Assembly: GCA_023667435.1 (NCBI GenBank) | Contig: JAMPAB010000002.1 | Span: 1-41,179, forward strand | Origin: Corallococcus sp. | Lineage (GTDB): Bacteria > Bacillota > Clostridia > Christensenellales > CAG-314 | Direction of reading: 5' to 3' | DNA length: 41,179 nt | Part shown: positions 1-8,983 of the stretch, one piece after another | Layout of the letters: the number at the start of each line of letters is the position of its first letter | How positions within the stretch are numbered: position 1 is the stretch's first letter | Notes under the pieces: generated by a model | Seen by the model: only the letters and a program-made list of their open reading frames with translations | Database searches by the model: none | What the model was told of the DNA's origin: nothing | Program-made: the position numbers and the translations under genes

Positions 1-3000
1 GGTACCGTTATCCGGTTGACTCCAACTTACTTTTACCAGTTTGCAGACGGTGATGACTATCCAGTCTTCCTCGCCTGTAACCGTATAGGAGTATTTACCG
101 TCAGTAGCAGTAAGCGTTGTACTAGTCATATAATCTTCTACTGAAATAATCTCATAGTTATCCGAAGCAACGGTAAAGGTAATCGTATCACCTACAAGGA
201 ATTGTTCTTGACTGAATACAACAGTAACGCCTGTTTCAATCGTATTTTCGTTTTGATCGATAATATCCACTGTCATCGTTACGGAGCTGTTGTTGTATCC
301 GCAAGTATCGCAGACACCGTCGCTTTCCATGCCGTCGTGCTCGCCCCAACTTTTTTCGTTCATTTCACCGCAAACGGTACATTCGTGCCAGTGCATACTT
401 TCGTCGTACGTCCATTCTACGGCAAGCGTGCAGTCCGCCGTTTCCGTGTGAGAAGCATCGTTGGCGCATACTCTGCTGTGTGTGCCGTCGTCGTTCGACG
501 TCCATTTACCGAAGTCGTGCGCGTTCTCATCGAGCGTTCCCAAAACGGAGCTTTCACTCACTTCATCTTTGTCGGCGTCGAAATACGTTCTGCAGACATC
601 GCAGTAGTAGTGATCCATATTGTACGGAACTTCAACGCAGTTACCGGGACGATGTTCGCGCAGTTCACCGTAGTTGTGTCCCGTAGCAGGGTTTACTGCA
701 ACGTCGGAGATTGCCGTACAGGTTCTGTCGGTAAAGTACGTTTTGCAATTAGAGCAGTAGACGCAATCCTTGTCGTAGCCGACGGTTTCGCAGCCGACTT
801 CCGCATGAGCGCAGTCCGTAAGCGTACCGTCGTGGTAGCAAGAAGTGGAAGCTAATCCCTTTATGCTAAAACTCTTAACAGTGTATTGACCAGAATTAGT
901 ATTAGTAAAAATAACTGTCTGAGCCGAACCATTCCATGTAGTACCTTCTGCACTAATAGTACCTATATTTACTGTAACTTTAGTATTATCCGTAGGTGCC
1001 TTTGTGTCATAGGTAATAATGACTTGCGTTAAATTTCCATTTTTCGCAGTTATCTCAAATTTATCATTAGCATAGTATCTAAACGGATCATAACCGTTAC
1101 CATTGCTGCTACTACTTTTTTGATCATAAATTATTTTAATGTCATTGTTTTCAAATATTGTTCTCTTACCTGAAGTCGCCGACGTATCAGTCTTGTTTTT
1201 ACCTATTTCTTTATTATCCAGTGTAAATTGCATTTCATAAGTCACTACAATTCTTCCGCATGCGGAGCAAGCGTTATTTGCGCCTTCGGGCGTACAAGCT
1301 TCTTCCACCGTTTCGCCGCATACGCATTCACCAGTATGCTTGCCGTTGCTTGCGTACGCAAACTCCGTTGCGGAGTGCGCCGCTTTTTCCGTTTCGTAGT
1401 TGCAGCCGTCAACGGAGCACGCTTGATAGTGCTGCGTCTTGTCTTCCGTTGCAGTATAATCGCCGAGCGCCGCCGCGTGCTTGTCGGTATAGAGCGAGCA
1501 GTCGCCGCAAACGCGCGCGTGATACGTTTCTTCCACTACCGTGTAATCATCTGCATAGTTAGCGTCGTGTTCGTCGTGATTGAACGGGCATTGAGCATCG
1601 GTATAGCCGCAGGAGAGGACGTGCTTACCTTCGGACACGCTCCAAACGCCTGCCATAGATGCGTGTTGATACTGCTGATCTTTTCCGCAAAGCGCGCATT
1701 GATAAACGTGCGTGTAGGATCCGTCTGCCTGCGAAACTTTCTTCCATTCGTGATTTACGTACAGGCAGTCGGCAAATATGATACCCCAGTTTTTGAGGTC
1801 GGTAATTTCCGTAGTTCCGTCAAGTTCGTAATTGCGGTCGCATACCGTGCAGTGATTGTAGGACTGTTTGCCGTTGACGTTGTGTTCTTCGTCGGCAGGG
1901 ACTTCCGCCACCACTTCGAACGTATGCGTCCAAGCTACGGTTAGGTCGGCGGCGGCAATTTCCGTAGTTGCCTGCGCGTCTTTGAAATACTTGTGACATA
2001 CCGAACATTCGTAGTAGGCAACGTGACCGTCAGTTCCCGTTCCGTGACAGTCTGGGTCAACCGCTTCGACAAGCGTACCCAACGTGTGATGAGCGGCAAT
2101 AACGTCCGTTTCGACGTAGTCGCAGTCTAAGCAATGACGTTCCTTTTTGCCGTCGGTAGTACACGTTTCCTCTGTAGTAACCTGCCAGGCTGTCAGGAAG
2201 TGCTTGCAAAGCTTTGCGGTGTATTCGACGGTAATCGTTTGGAAACGACGGTGGCCGCCACTACCACCGCTGGATTTTTCAGCTCCTATCGTAAATATAA
2301 CGGAATTAGCTTCGCCCGTCCAGATATTATTAGCATACGAACCTTTATCCGCCGTCACGGTATTTCCGTCGTCGTCTGAGTCGAATGTGAAAGTTATTTT
2401 TGTTATGGTATAACCATCAGGTACACTGATAGTCATAGTGCCGTTTGCATACAGACGCACTGCATTGCCCTTAGTATAGTATTTAGGATCTGCACTGTTT
2501 GTTTTCTTATCTAAATCAACAGTTATATCGCCTAACTTAATTTGTGTTACAACTGCTGTGTTTGTATATCCCTGTTTGCTTGTGTCAATAGTAACGTTCT
2601 TGTCCGTATACGTATAAAATTTGCGTCCGCAAACTTCGCAAGCGTCCCCTTCGGTACAATCCACTTCGCCTTCGAAGTCGCAAACGGAGCAAGCACCCGT
2701 ATGTTTGTGACCGCCTACGTATTGCGCGTCTTCGATTGTGTGACCGAGCGCCGCAATGGGTTTGGTTTCTTCTTTTCCGCATTCGGAGCAGGTGCGCGTG
2801 GATACGCCGTCTGCGGTACACGCGGGAGCCGTCTTTTGCGTCCATTCGCCGAAACTGTGACCGAGCGCGTCAACCATCTTAGTTTCCTCTGCGCTGCAAA
2901 CCGAGCAAGTACGTTTTGCTTCGCTCGCTTCTTCGCAGGTAGCTTCCGTCGTGTTTGTCCATTCGTTGAAGCTGTGAGTGATTCTCTTTCCGCCGATCGT

Positions 3001-4989
3001 TATGCCTGCCGTTAAGCAATTTGCATTACCCGAGAAGCGTACAGTATACGTTCCTTCGGGCAAGGACAGCGTAGCCTTGCTTGCCAGGTCGACAACGTTT
3101 GCCTGCGCCGAGCCGTATTCGATTACGCCCGTAATCGTACTTGCGGCATCGACCGTAACGCTTAAACCTTCGGGATAGTCGCCGTTGAGGTTGTAGTAAA
3201 CGTCGAGAGCAACGCCGCCCTCGCGCGCGATTAGCGTAGAATTGTTGATTACAACCGTTCCGCAGTTGTTGGACAAGGTGTAGTTGTAGCCTTGCTGCAA
3301 GTTGGTACCGTCAAGCGTTACGTTGTCGAGGGTCAAGTTGCAGTAGTTTTGAATAAGGAACTGCGCGCCCGAAGCCGTTTCGCTTACGGCGATTGTACCG
3401 TTTTTGATAGTTACGACGCTGCCTTTAAGCAGTTGCAACGCCTGCGTTTCGGTGTTCGTAGAACCTACGGGACGACCGGTCATTACGTACGTATTGCCGT
3501 TGAGGTCGAGTATGATATTCTTGTTTTCGACTTTAATTCCGTAGCCTTCCAACTTGTTGTTTGCCAGCGTACCCAACGTAATAGTTACCGCAGTATTGTT
3601 CGGGGCGGCGGCGATTGCGTCGGCAAGAGTTTCGTAAGCGGAATATTCGCCGTTTACGTTGAGAACTACTTTTATGCCTGCTTTAGCGTGAGAGCAGACC
3701 TCGCATACCACGCCGTGATCGCCGAATTCGCAATTTGTTTTTGCCGTGTCTTCGGCGGTACAGTTAGCGCATATTTTCCAGTGTTGAACTCCGTCGCTTT
3801 GGTATTTGGTACTGTTTGCAAAGTCGTGATTGCCCGTTGCGGGAATAACCGTACCTTGCGAAAGAACCTTGTTGCAGTCGGAGCATTTGCTGCCGTCGGT
3901 CAAACCCGTCGTCGCGCAGCCGGCAGCCGTTCCCGGAACGGTTACAGGAGTGTGGGCGGCGGTGTCCTTTACGTCGCAGCCCGTTACGGTACAGGTACGT
4001 TCGTGTTCGTTTGCGTTGTCCGCCGATGCCGTCCACGCGCCGTAATCGGCATTGTGTTCGTTGCGCGCGGTAGAACACGTCGCGCACGTTTGATAGTGCT
4101 TGCCCGTTGCGGCGTCTTTATTCCAGCTTTGTCCTGCGTAAACGTGTACGCCCGTAGCAGGAATAACTACTCCCGTGCTTACGGAAGAACAGTTCGCGCA
4201 TTTTACGTTCATAGCTCCTGCCGTCGTACAGGTTGCCTGTTGCGTTACCGATACGTTTTCTTCGATAGTTTCGTCGTAGTCGTGTTCGCCTGTGGCAGGG
4301 ATTTCAACTCCCGTACTTACGGAGGAGCAGTTTTTGCATTTAACGTCCATCGTTCCCGCAACGGCGCAAGTAGCCGCCTGCGTTACGGTTACGTTGGCAG
4401 TAATCGTTTCGTCGTAATCGTGAATTCCGGTTGCGGGGATTTCCACGTCGTCTTTGACGGATTCGCAATTTGCGCACTTGACGCTCATAGTACCCGCTTC
4501 CGAGCAAGTTGCCGCTTTTGTGATTGTTACGTTTTCTTCGATAGTTGCGTCGTAGTCGTGCTGTCCCGTAGCGTTTGTCGTAGTCTGCGCCGTAAACCAG
4601 TGCTTACATACGGGGCATTGTACGCCGTCGTTCAATCCCGTCGTTCCGCAGCCGGCAGCCGTGCCCGAAACGGGAGTTTTGCTGCAGTCCGCTTCGCTTA
4701 AATGAGCGTCGCAGCGAGAGCACGCGTGGTAATGCTTTTCGTTTGCGTACGTCCAGGCGGAGGAAGGATTGTGCCCGAGAGCCGAGCCTTCTACCGTTCT
4801 GTCTTCGGTTTCGGTACAGTTGTTACACGTATAGTGCTCAACTGCGTCCGTCGTACAGGTAGCGTCCGTTACGCTGCTAAGCGCAAAATCGTGTTTGCCC
4901 TTTTGGCAGTCGGTTTTGCACGCGGCAAACGTCAACGCGACCGTCGCTACCATCAAGATTGCCAATAAAATACGTACAACCTTTTTCAT
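1..4989 (-). CDS. Giant Cys-rich CxxC-repeat lipoprotein (C-terminus beyond the window)
   Basis: This reading frame is open for 1663 codons from the ATG at 4989 to the window edge, so the protein is partial at its C-terminus. The start follows a GGGGAG ribosome binding site. Residues 1-24 form a lipoprotein signal with a FAAC lipobox, so the protein is probably exported and lipid-anchored. Most of the length is a run of repeats, each with two CxxC pairs and a His/Trp-rich linker, seen many times in residues 30-430, 660-790, 920-1240 and 1390-1580. Residues about 430-660 look like a pectate-lyase-type beta-helix with N-rich turns. Two related beta-sandwich domains lie at about 790-916 and 1246-1380; both share YAN, WNG/WTG and VIFT motifs. 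The same Cys-repeat style recurs in the lipoprotein ending at 24537. The function is unknown; adhesion or metal-linked folding of the Cys pairs is inference. Long plus-strand open frames over this gene are antisense shadows. Confidence 0.85.
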   Translation of the reverse strand, partial: MKKVVRILLAILMVATVALTFAACKTDCQKGKHDFALSSVTDATCTTDAVEHYTCNNCTETEDRTVEGSALGHNPSSAWTYANEKHYHACSRCDAHLSEADCSKTPVSGTAAGCGTTGLNDGVQCPVCKHWFTAQTTTNATGQHDYDATIEENVTITKAATCSEAGTMSVKCANCESVKDDVEIPATGIHDYDETITANVTVTQAATCAVAGTMDVKCKNCSSVSTGVEIPATGEHDYDETIEENVSVTQQATCTTAGAMNVKCANCSSVSTGVVIPATGVHVYAGQSWNKDAATGKHYQTCATCSTARNEHNADYGAWTASADNANEHERTCTVTGCDVKDTAAHTPVTVPGTAAGCATTGLTDGSKCSDCNKVLSQGTVIPATGNHDFANSTKYQSDGVQHWKICANCTAEDTAKTNCEFGDHGVVCEVCSHAKAGIKVVLNVNGEYSAYETLADAIAAAPNNTAVTITLGTLANNKLEGYGIKVENKNIILDLNGNTYVMTGRPVGSTNTETQALQLLKGSVVTIKNGTIAVSETASGAQFLIQNYCNLTLDNVTLDGTNLQQGYNYTLSNNCGTVVINNSTLIAREGGVALDVYYNLNGDYPEGLSVTVDAASTITGVIEYGSAQANVVDLASKATLSLPEGTYTVRFSGNANCLTAGITIGGKRITHSFNEWTNTTEATCEEASEAKRTCSVCSAEETKMVDALGHSFGEWTQKTAPACTADGVSTRTCSECGKEETKPIAALGHTIEDAQYVGGHKHTGACSVCDFEGEVDCTEGDACEVCGRKFYTYTDKNVTIDTSKQGYTNTAVVTQIKLGDITVDLDKKTNSADPKYYTKGNAVRLYANGTMTISVPDGYTITKITFTFDSDDDGNTVTADKGSYANNIWTGEANSVIFTIGAEKSSGGSGGHRRFQTITVEYTAKLCKHFLTAWQVTTEETCTTDGKKERHCLDCDYVETDVIAAHHTLGTLVEAVDPDCHGTGTDGHVAYYECSVCHKYFKDAQATTEIAAADLTVAWTHTFEVVAEVPADEEHNVNGKQSYNHCTVCDRNYELDGTTEITDLKNWGIIFADCLYVNHEWKKVSQADGSYTHVYQCALCGKDQQYQHASMAGVWSVSEGKHVLSCGYTDAQCPFNHDEHDANYADDYTVVEETYHARVCGDCSLYTDKHAAALGDYTATEDKTQHYQACSVDGCNYETEKAAHSATEFAYASNGKHTGECVCGETVEEACTPEGANNACSACGRIVVTYEMQFTLDNKEIGKNKTDTSATSGKRTIFENNDIKIIYDQKSSSSNGNGYDPFRYYANDKFEITAKNGNLTQVIITYDTKAPTDNTKVTVNIGTISAEGTTWNGSAQTVIFTNTNSGQYTVKSFSIKGLASTSCYHDGTLTDCAHAEVGCETVGYDKDCVYCSNCKTYFTDRTCTAISDVAVNPATGHNYGELREHRPGNCVEVPYNMDHYYCDVCRTYFDADKDEVSESSVLGTLDENAHDFGKWTSNDDGTHSRVCANDASHTETADCTLAVEWTYDESMHWHECTVCGEMNEKSWGEHDGMESDGVCDTCGYNNSSVTMTVDIIDQNENTIETGVTVVFSQEQFLVGDTITFTVASDNYEIISVEDYMTSTTLTATDGKYSYTVTGEEDWIVITVCKLVKVSWSQPDNGT

Positions 4990-5015
4990 TATGTTTCTCC
5001 CCTTTAAATAATTTA

Positions 5016-5059
5016 CAATAAAAAACTGCGTAAGGCGGTTTTTATGCCCTATCGCAGTT
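5016..5059 (-). terminator. Terminator-like hairpin in the leader of the giant lipoprotein gene
   Basis: On the minus strand AACTGCG (5059-5053) pairs with CGCAGTT (5030-5024). An inner stem AGGGC/GCCTT with one G-U pair lies inside it, and the outer stem is followed directly by TTTTATTG. This is the shape of an intrinsic terminator, but it lies about 27 bases before the start codon of the gene it precedes. It therefore looks like a leader attenuator rather than an end-of-gene terminator. No riboswitch family was recognised in the sequence before it. Confidence 0.45.
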
Positions 5060-5210
5060 GAAATTCAATATTTATAATTACAGCGGTCAAAACAAGAGGG
5101 TCTACCCCCCTACTGTCAGATCATGACAAAATATACATTGCAAAACCGATTTAGAATAGCGCATACGCCAAATCCTCCGCAATATACATACAGCGCGCCG
5201 AACGCAAACT

Positions 5211-5239
5211 TTGCCTTTGTCGAGTTACTTAAATATTGT
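5211..5239 (+). promoter_or_regulatory. Possible sigma-A promoter for the YDG/MBG protein
   Basis: TTGCCT and TATTGT are separated by 17 bases. The -10 box is only a partial match and the start codon is about 180 bases downstream, so this is tentative. Confidence 0.3.
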
Positions 5240-5421
5240 AGCACACCGAAAAATAAATTTCAAGAATAATCTTGAGAAAAACTGCAATATTTTTTTTTCT
5301 TTTATGCGTTAATTTTATTTGCGTAAGCGACGCTCGGACAAAAAGTTACATAAATGCCGCAGAATACGGATTGCATACTTTGCAACCGAGTAATACATAC
5401 TACATTCAAAGGAGGAATATT

Positions 5422-6630
5422 ATGAGCGAAACTAAGAAAAAGAAATCGTCTTACAGCGAAGAACGCGGCGATTTTTGGGTGGGAATAATCACCGTCGCCG
5501 TCGTTTTGGGACTGTTTATCTGGATGTTTGCAAGCATTGCAAGACATTCGAACGCGCTGTCCGCAATAGCTATGACGGGTAACTCCATGCGCGGAAACGA
5601 ACAGATTTTTACCTGCGACGTCAATTCCGTAAAAATCAAAGAGGGAGACAAGGTCGTTTGGTCGGTAAACGGCGAGGTCGTAGAGGAAAACGAATACAAA
5701 AGCGACGAACCGTTGACGTTTAGCTACGTTCCGACGGAAACGGGAGAAAAGACCGTAACGGTACAGGTAGGCAAAAACCGCAGTTCCGTTTCGGTAAACG
5801 TGCTGCCGCCCGAACTTACGATAACGGCGAAGGACGTAACGGTAACGTACGGCGACGAACTGCCCGATCTTTGTTACGACTGCTGCGGATTCGTGGACGG
5901 CGACACGCAGGAAGGATTGAATTACTGCGCAAATTACGCGGTCAAAAACTGCGAGAACAATGAGGAAGCGACGACGCTTAACGTAGGCGTATATAAAATC
6001 GTGCCCGAGCAAACGTGCGATTACAAGGATTACAACGTAAATTACGTGTGCGGAACGCTTACGGTACTGCCCAAACGCATAAGCGTAAATAACAATTTTA
6101 TAAAAACGTACGACCAAACCAACGTAATAGAAAAACCCGCGATCGTTCTTAGCGGAGTACGCGACGGAGACGAAGTAAAAGCGGTTTGCGACAGACTGTA
6201 CTTCGAAAACAAAAACGCAGGCGCGCGCAAGAGCATTATGCTTTCCAACGTGGAACTGACAGGCAAAGACAGCGCTAACTACGTGCTTGAAAGCCAAATC
6301 TATGGCGCGATTAAACCGAGACGGATTACCATCGACGGACTTACCATAAAAGACAAAAATTACGACGGCACCACTCGCGCGCAAATCGACAAAATGGGAA
6401 CGTTAAACGGAGTGCTTGACGGCGACGTCGTTGCAATAGGCGGAATAGATATGAATTTTGCCGAAGCCGACGTGGGCGAACAGGAGGTTGTCATCAACAA
6501 CGTAACGCTTGTGGGCGTAGACAAGGACAACTACATCGTAAGCGACGTAAAAATAGACAACGCCAACATTACGACGACTATATGGAACAAGCTGTTTACA
6601 ACCGACCCCGTAGTAGGACTGGGCGCGTAA
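5422..6630 (+). CDS. Membrane-anchored MBG/YDG-repeat surface protein
   Basis: The 402-residue protein starts at the ATG that follows a full AGGAGG site at 5410-5415; the in-frame extension upstream to 5272 has no such site. A short Lys-rich cytoplasmic tail is followed by one membrane helix at about residues 18-40, giving an N-in, C-out anchor. Outside the cell there is an Ig-like segment (about 60-135), an MBG-type beta domain with the ITAKDVTVTYGDELPD motif (about 135-215), and two YDG-type domains (about 215-300 and 300-385) carrying the typical NYV/NYI ends and a KNYDGT motif. Such domains are common in bacterial adhesins and stalks. There is no sortase signal. The gene is divergent from the giant lipoprotein and ends before a strong hairpin terminator. 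Its ligand is unknown. Confidence 0.85.
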   Translation: MSETKKKKSSYSEERGDFWVGIITVAVVLGLFIWMFASIARHSNALSAIAMTGNSMRGNEQIFTCDVNSVKIKEGDKVVWSVNGEVVEENEYKSDEPLTFSYVPTETGEKTVTVQVGKNRSSVSVNVLPPELTITAKDVTVTYGDELPDLCYDCCGFVDGDTQEGLNYCANYAVKNCENNEEATTLNVGVYKIVPEQTCDYKDYNVNYVCGTLTVLPKRISVNNNFIKTYDQTNVIEKPAIVLSGVRDGDEVKAVCDRLYFENKNAGARKSIMLSNVELTGKDSANYVLESQIYGAIKPRRITIDGLTIKDKNYDGTTRAQIDKMGTLNGVLDGDVVAIGGIDMNFAEADVGEQEVVINNVTLVGVDKDNYIVSDVKIDNANITTTIWNKLFTTDPVVGLGA

Positions 6631-6980
6631 AGCAAAAGCTGCTTTGTTGGGGCGAAACCGCGTATGGACTGCCCGAAACGGACGTATACGCCCAAAAGTG
6701 CGCACTTGAACATACGAACAGTCGTTGCAAATACGGCAATACTACGGTAATATTTGCAGTATGCGCGGTTCGGGCGGAACGTACTTCGCAATCGGCGATA
6801 AAAACGGCAACGGGACGCATAAAACAAAAAGCGGCAATGTCTGCCGCTTTTTGTAATTATTTGTCGTTTTTTTAGATTTGCTTGCGATTTCTTGTCGCTT
6901 TTTGTCGAAAATTTTCCGTTGTTGTATTTTTTTGTAGATTATTGTAGATTTTTATAATTATTTACGGAATTTCGTCGGAA
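6631..6980. other. Convergent intergenic region, no gene
   Basis: Between the two converging genes I see only the terminator at 6826-6852, a weak inverted repeat GCAAATA/TATTTGC around 6724-6755, and a T-rich tract (6855-6960) with short direct repeats of the types TTGTCG and TTGTAGATT. The small open frames here overlap one another on both strands and have no ribosome binding site. Confidence 0.5.
6826..6852. terminator. Bidirectional intrinsic terminator
   Basis: AAAAAGCGGCA (6826-6836) and TGCCGCTTTTT (6842-6852) form an 11-bp stem with a 5-base loop. The A-rich and T-rich flanks let it work for the plus-strand YDG gene and for the minus-strand gene ending at 6981. Confidence 0.85.
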
Positions 6981-7481
6981 TTACTTGCGCTTGCCGTAGG
7001 GGTTGGAAAAACGCGGACTGTTGATAACTTCGCCCAGCACTATGGCGCGTTCCAACTCGGAAAAGTCGGTTTTTGCAGAATGGTCGGGTTCGTCGCAATA
7101 TGCTTCGTCGTGTTCGAGATACCTTGCCCCGTCCAAATCTTCGCAGCCTTCGTCGTACGTCTGCCCGAGCGAGCCGACAATGGGCGCGTATTTTTCCGCG
7201 ACGCCTACGTGCGTGTGAGAGGAGTCGCTTTTAGCTTTGCGTTCGGCAAGCTCGGCGCGTTTTTTGTTGAGGTAGTCGCGCTGACGCTGCGTACGTCCGT
7301 TGCCGTCTGTAAACGGGTTGGACGAATTCTGTTCGTAAGAGGAGTCGTCGGGACGCGAGCTTTTGTAGGAAGTTATCGCTTTGCGCGCGACAACGGTAAT
7401 CACGACGATTATGACAAGAAGAATCGCCGCTAAAAATATGAACGGATTGAACGCATCTTCGAATAACAGTAAATTTAACAT
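6981..7481 (-). CDS. Small single-pass membrane protein of unknown function
   Basis: This is a 166-residue protein. The ATG at 7481 is preferred because AGAGG lies 8 bases upstream; a TTG 18 codons earlier has no such site. A short N-terminus rich in Leu, Phe and acidic residues leads into one membrane helix at about residues 15-35. The rest is a hydrophilic, probably disordered cytoplasmic tail rich in Ser, Asp, Glu, Lys and Arg, with a heptad-like stretch around RQRDYLNKKRAELAERKAK. I do not recognise a family. It is the last gene of a minus-strand run after hpf, nfeD and floA, but it is separated from floA by the triplicated stem-loop region, so shared transcription is uncertain. Confidence 0.7.
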   Translation of the reverse strand: MLNLLLFEDAFNPFIFLAAILLVIIVVITVVARKAITSYKSSRPDDSSYEQNSSNPFTDGNGRTQRQRDYLNKKRAELAERKAKSDSSHTHVGVAEKYAPIVGSLGQTYDEGCEDLDGARYLEHDEAYCDEPDHSAKTDFSELERAIVLGEVINSPRFSNPYGKRK

Positions 7482-7564
7482 TTGATAACCTCTTTTTGTT
7501 ACGGCGAAACGCCGCAAGCAGTCCAAACGTCGCAAGTAAAACCAAGAACTATTACCTGCAACCG

Positions 7565-7684
7565 ACTAGTCCGTTAAAGTACACGCTTGACAATCGGAGG
7601 AGGGCGTTCCGTTTACGCCCTGTTGGAAGCGTAACGCAACGCCACATTTGCAGAGGGGCGAAACCGAGAACTAATCCTCTACTA
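7565..7684. repeat. Stem-loop repeat, unit 1 (degenerate)
   Basis: This is the first of three tandem units. It opens with ACTAGTCCGTTAAAGT, matching the lead-in of units 2 and 3. It contains an imperfect long hairpin, GGCGTTCCGTTTACGC (7603-7618) against GCGTAACGCAACGCC (7629-7643). It also carries the two shared motifs ACATTTGCA (7644-7652) and CGAAACCGAGAAC (7659-7671), but here they lie outside the main stem. Confidence 0.65.
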
Positions 7685-7798
7685 ACTAGTCTATTAAAGT
7701 CAACCTTGTTCTAAGCGGAGCGAGGGTGTTCCGTTTACGAACATTTGGACTGAGCGGAGCGAGGGAAACCGAGAGTAAACGGAATACCCGAGCGACAC
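7685..7798. repeat. Stem-loop repeat, unit 2
   Basis: The unit begins ACTAGTCTATTAAAGT. Arms GGGTGTTCCGTTTAC (7724-7738) and GTAAACGGAATACCC (7775-7789) pair over 15 positions with one G-T pair, which is a wobble only if the plus strand is the RNA. The arms enclose GAACATTTGGA and GGAAACCGAGA, with a GCGGAGC-containing segment between them. Confidence 0.75.
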
Positions 7799-7910
7799 AG
7801 TCTATTAAAGTTCAACCTTATTTCTAACCCGAGCGAGGGGTGTCGAATTGTGAACATTTGCAGATTGCGAAGCAATCGAAACCGAGAACAATTCGACACC
7901 CCGAGCTCCT
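7799..7910. repeat. Stem-loop repeat, unit 3 (best preserved)
   Basis: The unit begins AGTCTATTAAAGT. Arms GGGGTGTCGAATTGT (7837-7851) and ACAATTCGACACCCC (7888-7902) pair perfectly over 15 bp. They enclose GAACATTTGCA, a small hairpin GATTGC-GAA-GCAATC (7863-7877), and GAAACCGAGA. The arm sequence differs from unit 2 while the enclosed motifs are the same. The right arm ends six bases before the floA stop codon. Confidence 0.75.
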
Positions 7911-8931
7911 ATTTCTTTCCGCCTTTTCCGCTCGAACCTTCGCTGCCGTTGCCGCTTATTGCGTTGCGCATAGAAGTGTCCGCCTGAATGTTCTGCATTT
8001 GGTAGTAGTCCATAATGCCCAGTCTGCCGTTGCGGAACGCTTCCGCCATTGCCTTAGGCACTTCCGCTTCCGCTTCGACAACCTTTGCGCGCATTTCCTG
8101 AGTGTGCGCTTTCATTTCCTGTTCCGTAGCGATTGCCATTGCGCGGCGTTCTTCGGCGTTTGCTTGCGCGATGCGTTTGTCCGCTTCCGCCTGATCCATC
8201 TGCAACTGCGCGCCGATATTGCGGCCTACGTCTACGTCGGCGATATCTATCGACAGAATTTCAAACGCGGTACCAGCGTCGAGACCTTTCTTTAAAACGG
8301 TTTTGGAAATAAGGTCGGGGTTTTCCAAAACTTCCTTGTGCTGTTCGGACGAACCGACGGTAGTTACGATACCTTCGCCTACGCGCGCGATAATCGTTTC
8401 TTCGCCCGCGCCGCCGATAAGACGGCTGATGTTAGCTCTTACGGTTACTCTCGCTTTTACGCGGAGTTCGATACCGTTCTTCGCTATTGCGGAGATTACG
8501 GGGGTTTCGATTACTTTGGGGTTTACCGATACTTTGACGGCGTTTAAAACGTCGCGTCCCGCAAGGTCGATTGCTTTAGCTTCCTGCAAGGACAAATCGA
8601 TATTTGCGCTGTGCGCCGATATCAACGCGTTTACTACGTTGCTGACGTTGCCGCCCGCCATTATGTGCGATTCGAGCTCGGTGATGTCGATATTAAGACC
8701 GGCTTTTCTTGCGCGGATGTAAACGTCTACAAGCATTTTATACTTGATGCGGCGCATCTTCATACCTATAAGACGCGACATAGATACGTGCGCTTTGCTT
8801 ACCAACGCTATAAAGTAAGTGCCTATCGGCAGGAATATCAGTATCAGAAGCAGCAACGCCGCTACCACGATTAGAACTATCGCCCATGCGGGCAATACCG
8901 ATTCCGAAGCAAATGCAAGCAACATATTCAT
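7909..8931 (-). CDS. floA: Flotillin-like membrane scaffold protein FloA
   Basis: The 340-residue protein matches the FloA (YqfA, UPF0365) family along its full length. An N-terminal hydrophobic hairpin at about residues 14-45 embeds it in the membrane. An SPFH-like domain follows, with [18 protein letters not shown], then [12 protein letters not shown], and a conserved block around IGRDVL-like and [20 protein letters not shown] residues. A long Ala/Glu-rich coiled coil at about 245-305 drives oligomerisation. FloA organises functional membrane microdomains. The start has AGGAGGAA just upstream. The gene follows an NfeD gene, its usual partner, by 52 bases and is probably co-transcribed from the hpf promoter. 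Confidence 0.95.
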   Translation of the reverse strand: MNMLLAFASESVLPAWAIVLIVVAALLLLILIFLPIGTYFIALVSKAHVSMSRLIGMKMRRIKYKMLVDVYIRARKAGLNIDITELESHIMAGGNVSNVVNALISAHSANIDLSLQEAKAIDLAGRDVLNAVKVSVNPKVIETPVISAIAKNGIELRVKARVTVRANISRLIGGAGEETIIARVGEGIVTTVGSSEQHKEVLENPDLISKTVLKKGLDAGTAFEILSIDIADVDVGRNIGAQLQMDQAEADKRIAQANAEERRAMAIATEQEMKAHTQEMRAKVVEAEAEVPKAMAEAFRNGRLGIMDYYQMQNIQADTSMRNAISGNGSEGSSGKGGKK

Positions 8932-8983
8932 TTAATTGTTCCTCCTAAAAAGTTTGAAATTTATTTTTCGAATTTATTTAAAA

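Larger units (their letters stand above)
4990..5421. other. Divergent intergenic region between the two surface-protein genes
   Basis: No gene is supported here. The region holds the leader hairpin at 5016-5059, a C/G-rich stretch around 5098-5117, a small inverted repeat TGTCA-5-TGACA just after it, a palindrome CAAGA-ataa-TCTTG near 5261-5274, and a possible plus-strand promoter at 5211-5239. An open frame starting at a TTG at 5272 runs into the downstream gene, but it lacks a ribosome binding site. Confidence 0.5.

Noticed and set aside
3292-4701. Long plus-strand open frame of 469 codons, plus several shorter ones at 202-3178
   Set aside because: All lie antisense to the giant lipoprotein. 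Their products are Val/Arg/Phe-rich with no domain, and none has a ribosome binding site. The minus frame shows clear repeats and a signal peptide.
5272-5421. N-terminal extension of the YDG/MBG protein that looks like a signal peptide
   Set aside because: The stretch is the translation of an AT-rich intergenic tract. The full AGGAGG site fixes the start at 5422.
5302-6384. Minus-strand open frame of 360 codons
   Set aside because: It is a shadow of the YDG/MBG protein on the plus strand.
7565-7910. CRISPR array or hammerhead-type ribozyme
   Set aside because: The units are about 110-120 bases, palindromic and without spacer-repeat alternation. The hammerhead CTGATGA core is absent.
7840-8295. 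Plus-strand open frame over the third stem-loop unit and the end of floA
   Set aside because: It starts inside the repeat and runs antisense to floA without a ribosome binding site.
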